NCBI GenBank assembly: GCA_903813345.2
Contig: CAIIXF020000011.1
Span: 15,731,754-15,795,753, forward strand
From: Owenia fusiformis
Taxonomy: Eukaryota; Annelida; Polychaeta; Sabellida; Oweniidae
DNA: 64,000 nucleotides
Reading direction: 5' to 3'
The position numbers and the translations under genes were made by a program. This document shows positions 21,038-34,130 of the stretch, in pieces; positions within the stretch are counted from its first letter, which is position 1, and each line of letters opens with the position of its first letter. A model generated the notes under the pieces. It saw only the letters and a list, made by a program, of their open reading frames with translations. It was not told the origin of the DNA and did not search any database.

Positions 21038-23165
21038 TAATAGCATAACATTGATAAAAATCAAAGAGTTCAATGATGCCTAGAATGAATGTGAAAGTTA
21101 TTATATGTTATGATTTTTCAAGATTTCAGAAAGATTAAATCAATTACACAGAAATGATGGTACATTTTATGTATTTTCTTCTATACTGGCGGCAAAATTA
21201 AATAGATTTGGTTTGACAGCCATATTGGAATCAAAATGTCAGCACCAAGTAGGTTTCTTTATATCATTTTATAAATATTTAAAAATAAAAAATATAAATG
21301 AAATATATGAAATAAGTAGTCTATAGGCTGTTTAAACAATAATAATTATTATAGAGAAATTATTATTTACATGTACTTTTTATCTACCGCACAGGATGCA
21401 GGTACAAATATTCACAGATAATTATACGCATGCAGTAAACAGCAATGTTATGAACAATTTATCGAAAGTATTGATAATTCGTGAACATTATGAAGATAAT
21501 TAGATAATTATCTTGATAAATTTGTCATAAAATATATACAAATACAGCTTGTAGTCTCAGAGTTTTCTCATGTTTTTTAACACCCCTTTGGCACTCTTAT
21601 GTGTTCTATTCAAAACAAAATTGGTGAATGAAATCTATTTCGATTATATGTTATTTGTATACCCCTAAGCTGAAAACAGTAGCTACATCATGAATTTTGA
21701 TTTTATAGCATTATTGTGTTTATTTTTGCATATAAAATGTTTATTTAGCCGAGAGGAAATTAGTTTTACAACTACCTTATTTTTTATGTCGTTAAATCTT
21801 GCCCATCTATCTATTTACTATAGTGCCTTAAGGTAGTTCTTTATGATGGATATTTTAATGTAATCATCCTGAATATGATTAACAATATTTAATGAAATAG
21901 GTAATATTTTGAATATTTTATGTAGATATTTACATTATCTTGGAACAAATCTTTCAAAATGAATGAAGATATTTTGTTAAAATTATGCAGAAATAACATT
22001 TTGTTATTTTAGTTTTTTGATTTTATCTGAAAGTATAGGAACAATGTAAACAGTTTGAACTTAAATCATATCAGACAGCTTCACACCATGAAAATCCTAG
22101 ATGACTATTAACACAGGTTCGTCCAGCTTGAACATCCTAAAACGGAGAACTTAGATTTATTTTAGAATGAAATCTCTTAAGCCTGAACAAGATGATTCCC
22201 TCATGTATCTTTGTATGTTGCACTGAATGTTAACAAATTACAAGTTTTCAACACTAATCGTGTTCTGTTTTTTATTTATACAAAGTAAGAAAGTATTTAC
22301 ACCATAGAGAGGAAATGGGAATTAGATGTATGTGAAGCATTTGTGAAGTGCTATCTTAGGTTTCTGGCTATACTTCATCACCCTAAACTCGCTCATCAGT
22401 TTGATTTTGAATCATGAAAACTCCGCACCTTATTGGGAATCCAACATGCCTTCATACAACACTCCCAGATTTGGTGTAAAAATTTATATAAAAATGTGTC
22501 CCTATAAGAATCAGGTTTTCTCCCCATTAATCTGGACTATTTCTTCCCCTTCCCCTACTGCAATCCATTCTATAAGCATCACTCCAACAGACTTTTAACT
22601 TACCAAATCTTGAATAGAGATAATAGAGTTAAGACTTCAGAATACCCAACTCTTATAAACACCAGGCACACACTGATCTAAATTAATCTGACTACCCTTG
22701 TCCCCCCCTCCCTCTCTACCCAAGGTAATTTCCGATTCCTTCTCCTCCTAGATCGTATTAACATCACCTTGATAGACATATCTTTAACCTGCAATATCTA
22801 ATGGATGTTCCATTGATAAAGCGCAGATTTCCCTCCGAATGGAAAACATGACGATGTATTGTCATTATTTGCGATAAGAAAACAATGTTTGATTCTGGAT
22901 CTACAGATCAATAAATGCACCCCTGAATAAAGTGAACGACATCTTATTTTAAAATTGAAATATAATTAAAACGGAAAAATGATTAGGGAAATAAATAAGC
23001 AGACTCTTAGAGAAGATTCACAATTTATATAGGAATCTAAATGTTGGTGTTTTTTCAAGTTTAATATAGAATGGCAAGGAAAATGAATGATCAATGATAT
23101 GGTACATATTGAGAGCATTGATGAGAAAGATACTGTATGTTTTAACAGACGCATGGTGTTCAATT
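21038..23165. other. no gene seen
   Basis: Very AT-rich, intron- or intergenic-like. No exon with credible splice borders and no clear element was found. Confidence 0.4.
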
Positions 23166-23355
23166 GTTAGAGCATAATATTGCGCTCATCAGCAGGTATT
23201 TGATACCATTCATTTATCTATACAGTGGATACCATAGTTATCTATGCATTAGTAGGTATCTTATATTAAGTGGATATCCTACTTATCCATAGAGGATACC
23301 ATATGTATCCATATATAAGTGGATACCATAATTATCCAAATATAAGTGGATAAAC
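23166..23355. repeat. degenerate GGATACC/TTATCC repeat
   Basis: Imperfect repeats of about 20-25 bp around GTGGATACCATANTTATCCA. Units contain partial palindromes (GGATACC...), so the segment can fold on itself. Confidence 0.55.
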
Positions 23356-25495
23356 TAATACATCTTGAATGAACAAATGTTTCTACAGACACAACAAAGC
23401 GAACTTCGGCGAATACAGTAACCATTGATAGAGGCGAAACCTAAAATGGCAATCAGTATTAGGAATCGCTAATTTTACTGATATTCTCTTGAAAATAAAT
23501 TTTTCTATTTAATTTAGAGATTTAGATATGCCTGTTTACTTTATTATTTGATAATTTCATGACCTCGTGATATCTACTTTCAGGAATCCTTGAATAGAAA
23601 ATATTATTGCATTGTGGCGATGTATCTACCAGTACCTGCTGAATTAGCCCCGAGCCATCACAGAAATTGATTCGATTCATTAATTAACAGGAGCCAATTT
23701 CCAAATGGACCATGTTACCTTAGGGCTACATGCTCGGCTGTATTAAAAAAAGTAATAAATGAAATACCCATGAAGAATAATCAGCGAATATATTTTCCAT
23801 TTTATATGTTTCCATATTTCCACGTCATGTGTCAGAATGATTGCCTACTATAACTGAAGATATACGTGAAACTGCCACGATTTGACGGATTATCCATTTG
23901 GCTATGGAAAATTATCATGCAGCCTCGATCATATTTCCATCTCGATATGACCTTGTATGGTATCCATATTTATTGTATTCCTATCGTGCTGGACTCCACG
24001 ATCAATTAGCTTACATATATGTTGTTGACATTCTTTTATAGCCTTTGTCATTAAACTGTTGCAAACCCATTGGCTATTCTGCTTTCCTCATTCCCTCACT
24101 AATGTCAACAATTTACTTGATACAGTACACACATAAAATTTAACATCAATACACTATAAATTAATAGTAACTTACGAAACTTAATAAACACTAGATGACA
24201 GTTAAACTCCCGAGACGCTATCTCTCTCTCTCATTCTGATGTTAAACTTGATAGAGAATTATATCAGGATTCCTTTATAGTGATGCCTTTAGAGTCTTCA
24301 GTTTGTACTTGAACAGCTGTTAACATAGTGCTTCTGAGTAGAAAATTTCCCTTTCATGCTACGACTATTTCCTTTTGTTTACCTCTTGTAGTGACTTAGA
24401 TCCTACACATAGGCCTGTGATATCTTACATTTAAAAGTCCAGAAGCAGTATACTTTGGCGGTCTCACTTAGAAATTGTAGGTAATTAATTAACACAGTAT
24501 GTTAACTTTCAGTCAGGTTAACTTTAGTATGTGAGAAATGCAAAATGGATTATCCTAATCCTTCTTAATCTCTTATCTCAGTAATCTCACTCATCCTGAA
24601 AATCTCTGTTATCTTTGTGAAGTTCTATAATGAACCTGTTCATCCTTACTGTTGCTATATCCATATACCATAAACTAAACAGGCAATACTCCTTTTCCAC
24701 ATCATATACTCAAAACAGAAAACCAGCTGCAATCTGATTGGTTGCCTCTAACCCTCGTAAATATATCTCTCTAACCACACAATTTTCATCTAAAATTAAA
24801 ATCAACACACCAAGGTGATTTTCTGACATCTAAATTATGCTTTTTAAATATTAATCACACGCCTGCTTATTTTATTCCATGCAATTTTCACTGTTTTTCA
24901 CTCAATTTTGTGCTTTCTGAAAGCCATGGTAATCTATACATAGGCATAGGCTTCTACTGTATAAACTGTGATATATCTACTCAATATTGTAGCCAGCTAT
25001 TTTTTCATAACAAAAACTAATTCTTCATAACATACATGATTGATTACAATTCTAACATCTGTAAAACTATAATTACTTACTACTTTTTGTTATTATTTTC
25101 ATTTCATAACTAATGTTATTTCAATATTAGACCTAATTAGACCTAATGAATAGAATAATGGCAGGTACTATTCATATTGAAATGAGTTGCCTATGAATTG
25201 TAGATTAGCCCAGTAGCAGTTATTTGCATTCACAAATACAAGCTAAGTTCGTCTAAACAACTCATGCATGGCATTTTAGGCTATAGACCTTTAAAGAATT
25301 AATTCATTCATATCATTCCTTGTTTTGCCTTTTTCAAGAAATCCAGAAAATGTCATCATTTCACCAATTTTTTAGAGAGATTCACATTTATTGTTTTGGG
25401 CCAAACTAAATAGCAAAACAATCACAACTAGGTATTCCTGCTTTCCAGTCATATGAGTAAATTCAAATTATTTTTAATACCTTATATGGAAAATA
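23356..25495. other. no gene seen
   Basis: No supported coding frame. A short CT microsatellite lies near 24223. Confidence 0.4.
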
Positions 25496-26680
25496 TTACT
25501 GTATTCTATGTAATTAGCACCCAGGGTGTTTAGAAAATTGAAAATGCATCCTTCAGACCATTCTAATAAGTGCCCATATATGAAAGAAGTCAAAAATCCC
25601 CGGGAATTTCATGCATGACAATTATTTTTGCCAAGAATGCCTTATTTGCAACATCAAAATGAAGTAACAGCATATTTTTACAATAATGATATGTATTGTT
25701 ATTGGAGAGATTACGGTAAAGATCGCTAAAATAAAGCAAGGATCTAAATGATTCCTGCATTTTTGCCATCAATTTTGGGTTATTAAAATCCCATTGGGAC
25801 TCGGAGCGATGGATATATCGTCACGGATATTTTCACTGAAATCATTATAACTTTGTTGACAATTCTGTACCTTTTCATCTTTTTCTGTTACAATTTCATC
25901 TACCGTATTCTCTGTAATTACCGCCCACTCTCTAATAAGCGCCCACCCCGCTTCACAAAGTTCAAGAAACATCGAGGAATCAACAAGAATTGAAGAATAT
26001 ATCAGGAAAAAAATATTTCTCAAAATCCAGGAGCGGGCGATAATAGAGTACTTACCCTAAAACTGCTGTAAACACGACGCATTTTGTAATTCTATGCATC
26101 GATACATATCTATCGATGGGTGCTTCCCACACCATACCATGCTAATATTGTCTCCAAATAGTCCATAATGAATGAAGGAATTGTTCTTTATCGGCATTCA
26201 GAAATTTCAAAAGCTACTGCGCAGATGTTCTGCGCATGTCAAGGTCGTGAACTTTCTGGTTTCTTTTTAATGTTTCTCGACTTTTACACGACTTTTGCAC
26301 GAATAATGATGATCTCTCATCAAATTAGAAATAATGTATAACTTTAGAACGATATCCAGCAGTCTCTAGTGGAAATATTGAAGGTAATCGGTGATAATGA
26401 CAAAGTGGGCGTGCCGGAAATAAATTAGACATAGACGGGTCTTCAACCACTGTCAATATTGTCTAAGCGATCTTTACCATATTCTCTCCAATAACAGCAC
26501 TTGTCATATTATTATAAAAACATGTTGAAGAAAATGCATTCTTGTCAAGAAAAATTGCCATACATGAAATTCCTCGGGATTTCTGATTTCTTTCATACAT
26601 GGGCGCTTATTAGAATGGTCTAAATAATGTATTTTCAATTTTCTAAACGCCCTGGGCGCTAATTACAGAGAATACGGTAA
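25496..26680. mobile_element. 1.2-kb DNA transposon relic with arms over 200 bp
   Basis: The left arm 25496-25727 and right arm 26466-26680 are imperfect inverted repeats, beginning TTACTGTATTCTATGTAATT and, inverted, TTACCGTATTCTCTGTAATT. Internal landmarks pair in order: AGACCATTCTAATAAG, GGGAATTTCATG and TATTGGAGAGA. A third copy of the TACCGTATTCTCTGTAATTA word sits inside at about 25904. The minus-strand open frame at 26023-25769 falls in this repeat and is not supported as a gene. Superfamily is unclear; TACCGTATT-type ends occur in widespread animal DNA elements. Confidence 0.7.
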
Positions 26681-27994
26681 CTTAAAATTCTAAATGTTAT
26701 GATGTTCTGTTTTGCCAAAGGTGACTTTAACAAGTTGCAATTTTTTTGCTTACCAAAATAAACATTTGTCAATGGTCGATGACATCCCTCATTGCTCATT
26801 TCCATACAATGTCTCTCTATATTGCTGCTGTATCAAGCTTCTGACCTTGACAGGACATTGCGATTGAGTATGTGTCTGACATTAACATCTTTAACTTCTG
26901 AGTTTGATTGATAGTGAATCGTAATGATTCTATAATGAAGGACATTTGGACATGAAATAACTTTTTTGAACCTAGCATGTTAGAGCAAGAAACGCAATGT
27001 GAATCCAAGCGAATAAGCCCTATCCTATCTAATTAGACGCGATGAGTGGGCTTGACCCAAGTTGAGGCATTTTACATCTCAAAAGCAAGGTAGCACATGT
27101 TTTACAGCTACATCACCAAAAATTCTCATCTCGAGGAAAACACCCATCTCCCCTCACAGGATTTGCGCTCATTGTAGCATGTAACACAATATTTGGAATA
27201 CATTAGATCTTATAGACCATTTCTCAAATAGTCACCTTGACATCAGACATTCTACTAATTTGAATGAAGTGTCTGATTTTCTGGCAGTTCTTTGCAATTT
27301 AGGATGACTTCAATTTTGATTCTAGGACCTATTTCTCCTCTTATCTACTTTAGTTTTGAGATGTGTCGATACCATTTCTAGAGGTCCCCTTTTAGTCAGT
27401 CAAAGACCTTCGTGACATCAACCATTTATCAGGAATCAACATGAAAGTCAACAAGCAGAGGAGCAAAGATTTTATATTGAATTTGAGATCCATTACTTGT
27501 TTCGGGGGGGGGGCTCCTTAACATAGCTTAATTAATTGTGAAACAATAGTTCATTCATAGAACGTAGAATAAAACTTCCCAAATATCATCACCTAAATAT
27601 CTTAGACTTAATGACCAAATATCCTTAATTTACTAGTCAAATTAAACCATGCCCTTTTTCACTCAATTTCCTCTCTTGAATTTGAAAGAAACATCACATT
27701 CTATAGTATTACCATACACTTGTCATACAAGACTTTTGACTATATGTCTGATTATTTTGTTCCTTGATAATTCCCCTAATTTTCATTTCATTTTGAACTT
27801 CAAAATATGGCCTGTGATATTTTTCGTCCGGGTTTAATCCTAAAATATTGGGAATTCTCCACCCATTTGGTCAACAATTACAGTGATGGACTAGTATAGG
27901 AAATAAAGTGACAGGCCAAGGTAAGGAGTAGCTTCTAACATGATAATCTATCACTGTTTTTCCTCCTGTAATTTAAACTGTTATTTTACTAGTA
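26681..27994. other. no gene seen
   Basis: No supported gene. A G run lies near 27502. Confidence 0.4.
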
Positions 27995-28401
27995 CAGTAC
28001 GACCTGTCAAGTGAAACCTCCCCCCAAAGTAAAACACCTCCATAAGTAAAACACCTCCATAAGTAAAACACCTCCATAAGTAAAACACCTCTGCAAGTAA
28101 AACACCTCCATAAGTAAAACACCTCTGCAAGTAAAACACCTCCATAAGTAGAACACCTCTGCAAATAAAACACCTCTGTAAGTAAAACACCTCCATTAGT
28201 ATAACACCTCTGCAAGTAAAACACCTCCATAAGTAAAACACCTCCAAAAGTATAACACCTCTGTAAGTAGACACCTCTACAAGTAAAACACTTCTGAGGC
28301 CTGTTACCTCTCACATTTACTTGAGGCAAACAAAAGAGCCTCTCTATGTTGACCACCTCCCACCTACCTTTGAGGTACTATAGGTGTTTTTATTATTGCT
28401 G
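27995..28401. mobile_element. Tigger/pogo-like MITE enclosing a minisatellite
   Basis: Begins CAGTACGACCTGTCAAGTG after TA (27993-27994) and ends ...GTTTTTATTATTGCTG before TA (28402-28403). The left arm is followed at once by the 17-bp array, and the right arm carries ACTATAGGTG in inverted orientation. Confidence 0.7.
28020..28292 (+). repeat. 17-bp minisatellite, about 15 copies
   Basis: Unit GTAAAACACCTCCATAA, alternating with GTAAAACACCTCTGCAA variants. It lies inside the TA-flanked MITE. The open minus-strand frames over it reflect the repeat only. Confidence 0.92.
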
Positions 28402-28738
28402 TACATCAAATGCAATATAATGTGAAATAAGTCGAGGTGTACCTGGTGCTTTCAGTAAGAATACTGCTTTGAAGGTCACTTATAAAGGTTGGTAAATTGA
28501 GTATATTTCAAACTTATTCAGAAAACTTCTAACAATAGGTATAGGAGCCTTGTTACAATATAAATCTAAAAAAAATATATGGCTAAAAATACAAAGTATA
28601 ATCGTAAACCTCCAAAAACCCAGAAAATAATTTATTTGGCTTCATCAACAACAACACCACAACTATTGTTAAGGTAATGTGCGTGAATGAATAATGAGGT
28701 CTTGAACGAATTACGCCATAAAATTTTCGCCATTTTCA

Positions 28739-28854
28739 TATGCTATTCCATCAATTATATCATTTTTATGAATTCCGTATTGAAAATGTTTTTTTGTATG
28801 CTATTCCATCAATTATATCATTTTTTATGAATTCCGTATTGAAAATGTTTTCTA
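28739..28854 (+). repeat. 58-bp tandem duplication
   Basis: Two copies of a segment starting TATGCTATTCCATCAATTAT and ending AAAATGTTTT, differing by a base or two in T runs. Confidence 0.85.
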
Positions 28855-29307
28855 CTTGCCCCCTATGCAAATCCTGGCAGTTATATTATATCATATATGG
28901 AAAAAACAGAAAATTAAAATACATTCACACACATGCCAGGGCTTGCACCAGAAAATATTTTGGGTGTGGTGGAAACACCTTCATCATAACCTTTCAATCG
29001 AGATAAATCATATTTATGTTATATTTCATCCTTTTCACATGCTATTATAGTATATTCAGTCAAGTTTAGACTGTGGGAACAATCAATATTTACCAATAGG
29101 TTGTGGTGGGAGCTGAATAGACTGTGTGGTACTGCGCCACGGTCTAAAAGCCTAGCGAGAGATCCCTTCATGTTTAAAAGTCATTATACATAAACACTGC
29201 CTACCTTAAGTCTAAGTTTTCTGATCGTTAGACTTAAGTATAAATCATATACCTGTAAACATTAGCATCCATTATTGGAAATGTCAAATCCACCTGTTGA
29301 TCCAAGA

Positions 29308-29412
29308 ATCAATACTTCCAGTTAAAGGGATACCATTAGTTATATCAAAATATTTCATTGTAGAATAATACTTCCAGTTAAAGGGATACCATTGGATATA
29401 TCAAAATATTTT
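29308..29412 (+). repeat. tandem duplication of about 56-60 bp
   Basis: AATACTTCCAGTTAAAGGGA followed by TACCATT and ATATCAAAATATTT occurs twice in a row with small differences. Confidence 0.8.
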
Positions 29413-32400
29413 ATTTTACGTAGTTTAATACTTCATAGAAATTTCCTTAATTGCTTATTCTAGGATCTTGATCTTACATATTACTGAAGGAATACATAAT
29501 ATTGTATAATAGTACATAATAGTATGTATTCTTTGTCATCAGAATTATTACAAGAGGTCTATTCATTTCTTTAATTTTATAATTTGGATCTCCTGTAAAT
29601 TCAATTGCCAAACCGTATTTTTAATTTTTTTTTAATTTAGCCTTATTTCTTTTCTGTGAACATTAATAACCAAATTTTTACAGAGTGCAATTGACAAATA
29701 ATAACTCGGTTAACATATGTTGCTTCCCAAGAGTGACATTTCCCAAAAAATAGCTCCTAGGGGTCTCTGCAGGCTATCTCAATTTCATTTTTATATATGT
29801 TTATCTGTATTTTATTCATCATTAATTTACTCATTTGCGTATCAAGTCTCTATTGGGTCTCTTCTTCCCACTTGCATCTACCCCTTATATATATCTATAG
29901 CTTTATATAAAAAACAATCCAACTCAAATGATTTTTTTTAAAATTATGATGACACAATTTATTTTGGCCCAGATAGATGCACAACTATTAGCACAAGAAA
30001 ATGACAATAAAGCACTTTCCAAATTGCAATAGAAATGTGAACATATCATTTCCTCATATCAGTATGTTGTTTTTCTTTGTAAATGTATAGCATTGTTACC
30101 CAGAGCATTATATACCATCTTTTGACAGTTACGGCCTCAATTGATGGATGGTTGGTGATTTGCACTTTGCATTTTAGTTGCTTTTATTATAAATTATCAA
30201 AGTCCCTGTGGTAAATCTAAAAATAAAATTGATTACTTTTCTCCATGTTAAACCATCAACACAAATCAATCAAGAAGGAACATTTTAGACATATTGTAGT
30301 CACACACTACTTTGTCTAATTTTACATATGCTCAACACTTCTCTAATCTGATTGGATACTGATGGTCACATGATGTTAAAGGGTGACTTGGGAATGAACC
30401 TTGTAGGTTTTCTAAGTTCAACCATTTCTTTGATAAATCTTGGGATTATGAAGATTAAAGGATTAGAGGATTATTAGAGCCGGAATCTCATGTGGTTTCT
30501 TACATGGATAATCCATATGTCATAGGAAATTAATTTTGCCTTTAATGAAATTGAAACCTCTATCGAAAACATATCAAAGCTAGAGACGGTGTTAGTTAGA
30601 AAAATCAAAAACAACAAAATTGTTCACTATAAAAACAAATAAACAAAAAGGGGTGATATAATAGCCAAATACAATGGTGGGTGTTTCATTGACGATTAGA
30701 CTCTATCGAACCGGAAAAACCTAGGTGCGGAAATGACAACTTCAATCTAGCGATTACAGTGGGACTTGACTCATCCCAATTAACAGTGAGTTTAACAACC
30801 AATATCTTTGTGCATCTTGAACTACAATTACTTCTAGGAAAGACATCCACAGATTACTCCAGATTTCTCATTAACGCTATCGGTATACTATTTATAGACA
30901 GCGGAAATCCTAAAATAGAAGGAAAACATTGGATTTGTTATACCATCAATCATCAATAGAAAGGGATATTTCATCACAAACAATCAAACATACTTACTTT
31001 TTTATTAATTCAACACTCGATATATGGAATTCGTTAAAATGCAATTATTTTTGGTCTCATTTTCCCACATGCGATTGCCATAATATTAATTGGAAATTTT
31101 GTTCTATGGTTTTTATTGATATTATTCTGAAGAGTGTCCATCTTATCAATATTCTGCAGAGATTTCTTGAGATAACTGGTGAACACGACCTCTTTAGCGA
31201 TTTCTATACCATGTTTCAGAAATACAAATGGATGACAAGACACATACTTTAGAAAGTAATCGATCCCAGTAAAAATATCAAACATCCTTCGATATTCTGA
31301 TCATCTCTTCCGAGTAAATCAAGAAGTGATGCAAAACATATAGATATACATTGGATGGCTAGTCACGGCTTAGAAACGTGCTGACATACTACAGTGTGGT
31401 ATCGAGCGATCTATTCAAGCTTCACTAGCTTATTTAACGAAAAAGTGATAAAGCTGTATGGATCCATCAAGGAAAAGTGCTAATTTTTCATTTTCTAGAT
31501 TGGATTCTTTATACTGAACAAATTACATGAACGAGGCATTTGAAAAATACTTTCGCTCATTTAATATTGTTCCGTGTAGTAGATTAATCGTTTGACACTG
31601 TACATGAGATTAATTTTTCAACAATAACACTGGGAAACTAGTGAGGCGAAATATTTGTAGCATTATTATTAATTTTAGAATATTTAGAGCTACTTTATAA
31701 AGATTTCTATTTTGTTTGACATCACTTAAGCTTGCACTATTACAAAAGTGCCGATTCCACGAAAATTCAAAATGGCGGCATTTTACAGAGCGAGTCATTC
31801 TTATCAGGTGAATATTCACCCACCTCATATACCCCTCGAGGATGAACATTTTTAAACAGGCCTCATTTTATTATTCATCCCAATGGTTTAAAGGGAGAAC
31901 GCTCTTTTATAAAAAATAATGAAGTATTTTATATTGTTTATTTTTACCAATTCAAACCTCATAAATACAGTTGAGAAAATCATTGGGAAAAATTCCATTA
32001 AGTATAGAACTTTTAGAGGTGGACAGGTCTGTTATATACGACAGAGAAATGAAAATTACAAATAGAGAAATACGTATATGTAAATTCAAGGTTTTAATTT
32101 TGCATTGAAGAATCAAAATCAAAAAAATAAAAGGGAAGGAAATGTAAAACCCTATCATATTTTCATATTTATAATCTTATCATGTTTTTGCATCATTATT
32201 TCAAATAAATATTCATGTCTTAAGAACATGAAATAGAACATCTTAGATAACTATAGTATTCCCATTAGGAGAGAACCAGAAGCGAGATTCTGTGTTGATC
32301 TCAAAAGAAGGAAGTCTGGTCAAGTAATTGTTCTTGAATAATTCATCTAGCCTATCGGGAATGCAATTATTTTCATCCTCATATAATTTATAGACGGCAG

Positions 32401-33727
32401 TGTCTGTTAAACGTATATATGAGATGCCACTTCCTGGAAAATGGCAATATTTGGCAAGTGGAAAATAACACCTTCTAAAATTGTAGGATCGTCAAGGTGA
32501 TCAATTGTGTTCTCAACACTGGCACTGTTACACTTTATAACAGTTCAAGTTACACTGTACTCGTAAACACCTTTTTTAAGAAAAGACCTATCTAAAGCGA
32601 ACACCTTTCCACTTTCTTAGAATGATCATTTCCATGAAGTAAACATTTTTCGAAATAAAAAAAATATACACACTTCCCATTTCTAAAATTGAAGATTTAA
32701 ATTGAAGTAAATGCTTTAATTAAAAACATCAATAAAGTGGATACCTTTTCAGTTTCTTAAAATGAACATTTTTAAGAAGTAAATCGATCTCTATTTAGAT
32801 TCCACATGTTTTTTATACCTGTATTATGTATTATAATGCAGATATAAAATAAAATACATTAATGATCAATTATTTCAAAATAATCTGTTTGTTTACAAGT
32901 TCCATAACCAAACTTAATACTGTGGAGGGTTATAAAGGTTGGAAATTGAGAAATAATCAGTTCCAATAAAAAATGGCACATATCAGTATTCTTGCTTGAT
33001 TCTTATTGAAACTAATGGTACATTTGGTACCCATGTATATTATAGGAACATTTTTCATAATTGTCACATTCAGGATTGATTACCTGTTATTCAAAGAGAA
33101 CCCGTAACTAAAATATCTTATGGGTCACGTTCTAAAACGCAGAATAGAGGAAAAAGAGAGAATTCACCAAGAAATAAAGTAAACAGACACCTTGTCAATA
33201 CTTTAAATTGTTAAGAAATGTAAGAAAATCAGACACTTCTTTGAAAATATATGGAGAAATGTTATAGAATAGAGAGGGACAGATATGTAATCAGTAAGTG
33301 AAATGTTAAAGTTGATTGGAAATAAATGTCTGGTATATGTGACACAGAAGTAGTTTCATTTTTAATAAATGCTATGTGTAGTGAAACATACTCTGGACGG
33401 CGAACCTCTATATTGTGGACACCACTATATAATATTCAATTCAATTTACTTTATTTCAAATGTTTCAAATACAGTATTTTACATTAACATGAAAAAACAC
33501 CCGAAGGGTGTATAAGTTCCATGTATAACATACAATATATCATTTATTAAATTAACAGTCAGGTTATATGGAAACAAAAAAATGACAAAGCATAAAATGC
33601 ATCATAATAAAATACAAGTAATGAGAAGAAAGCATTTTTCAAAGAAGATGAACACCACAGTTTCAACACTGAATTAAACACATCTCTGTAGAAATAACTT
33701 TTAACTTTCCCAAAGTTATAAACACCT
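29413..33727. other. non-coding; one partial MITE
   Basis: No gene could be supported. At 32545-32640 the words TACACTGTACTCGTAAACACC, AAAGCGAACACC and AATGATCATTT resemble a decayed Tigger-like MITE. Overlapping open frames on both strands near 30930-31285 lack exon borders and are probably chance. Confidence 0.4.
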
Positions 33728-34130
33728 CTCTTGAAGTGATAAACACCTCTCTAAATAATAAACACTTCTTTTTAGGTAATAATAATTATCTATTCATAAA
33801 TGATAAACATCTTTTATAAAAGGTCAAACCTCCCTATAATTGATAAACACCACTCTATTATAGGTGATAATCACCTATGTATTAGTGATAACAACATTGC
33901 TATAAGTGATAAACACCTCCCTATAAGTGATAAACACCACTCTATGAGTGATAAACACCCCTCTATAAGTATAGGTGATAATCACCTATTTATAAGTGAT
34001 AAACACATCGCTAAAAGTGATAAACTCCTCCCTAAAGGTGATAAACACCACTCTATAAGTATAGATGATAATAACCTATTCATAAGTGATAAACACATCC
34101 CTTTAAGTGATAAACATTTATCTTCATAAT
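33728..34130 (+). repeat. 21-bp minisatellite, about 18 copies
   Basis: Unit GTGATAAACACCTCTCTATAA with variants. Because 21 is divisible by three, a plus frame stays open and reads repeats of ISDKH/SDKHHSI; the periodic peptide is explained by the array. Confidence 0.9.

Noticed and set aside
25769-26023. 84-residue minus-strand frame (LCEAGWALIREWAVITENTV)
   Set aside because: It overlaps the internal terminal-repeat word of the 25496-26680 element; the peptide derives from repeat DNA and lacks transposase motifs.
27973-28356. Minus-strand frames repeating GVLLMEVFYLQRCF
   Set aside because: They are read-through of a 17-bp minisatellite inside a MITE.
30929-31285. 107-residue plus frame with an overlapping 83-residue minus frame
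   Set aside because: No credible acceptor or donor, composition follows AT content, and both strands are open, which suggests chance.
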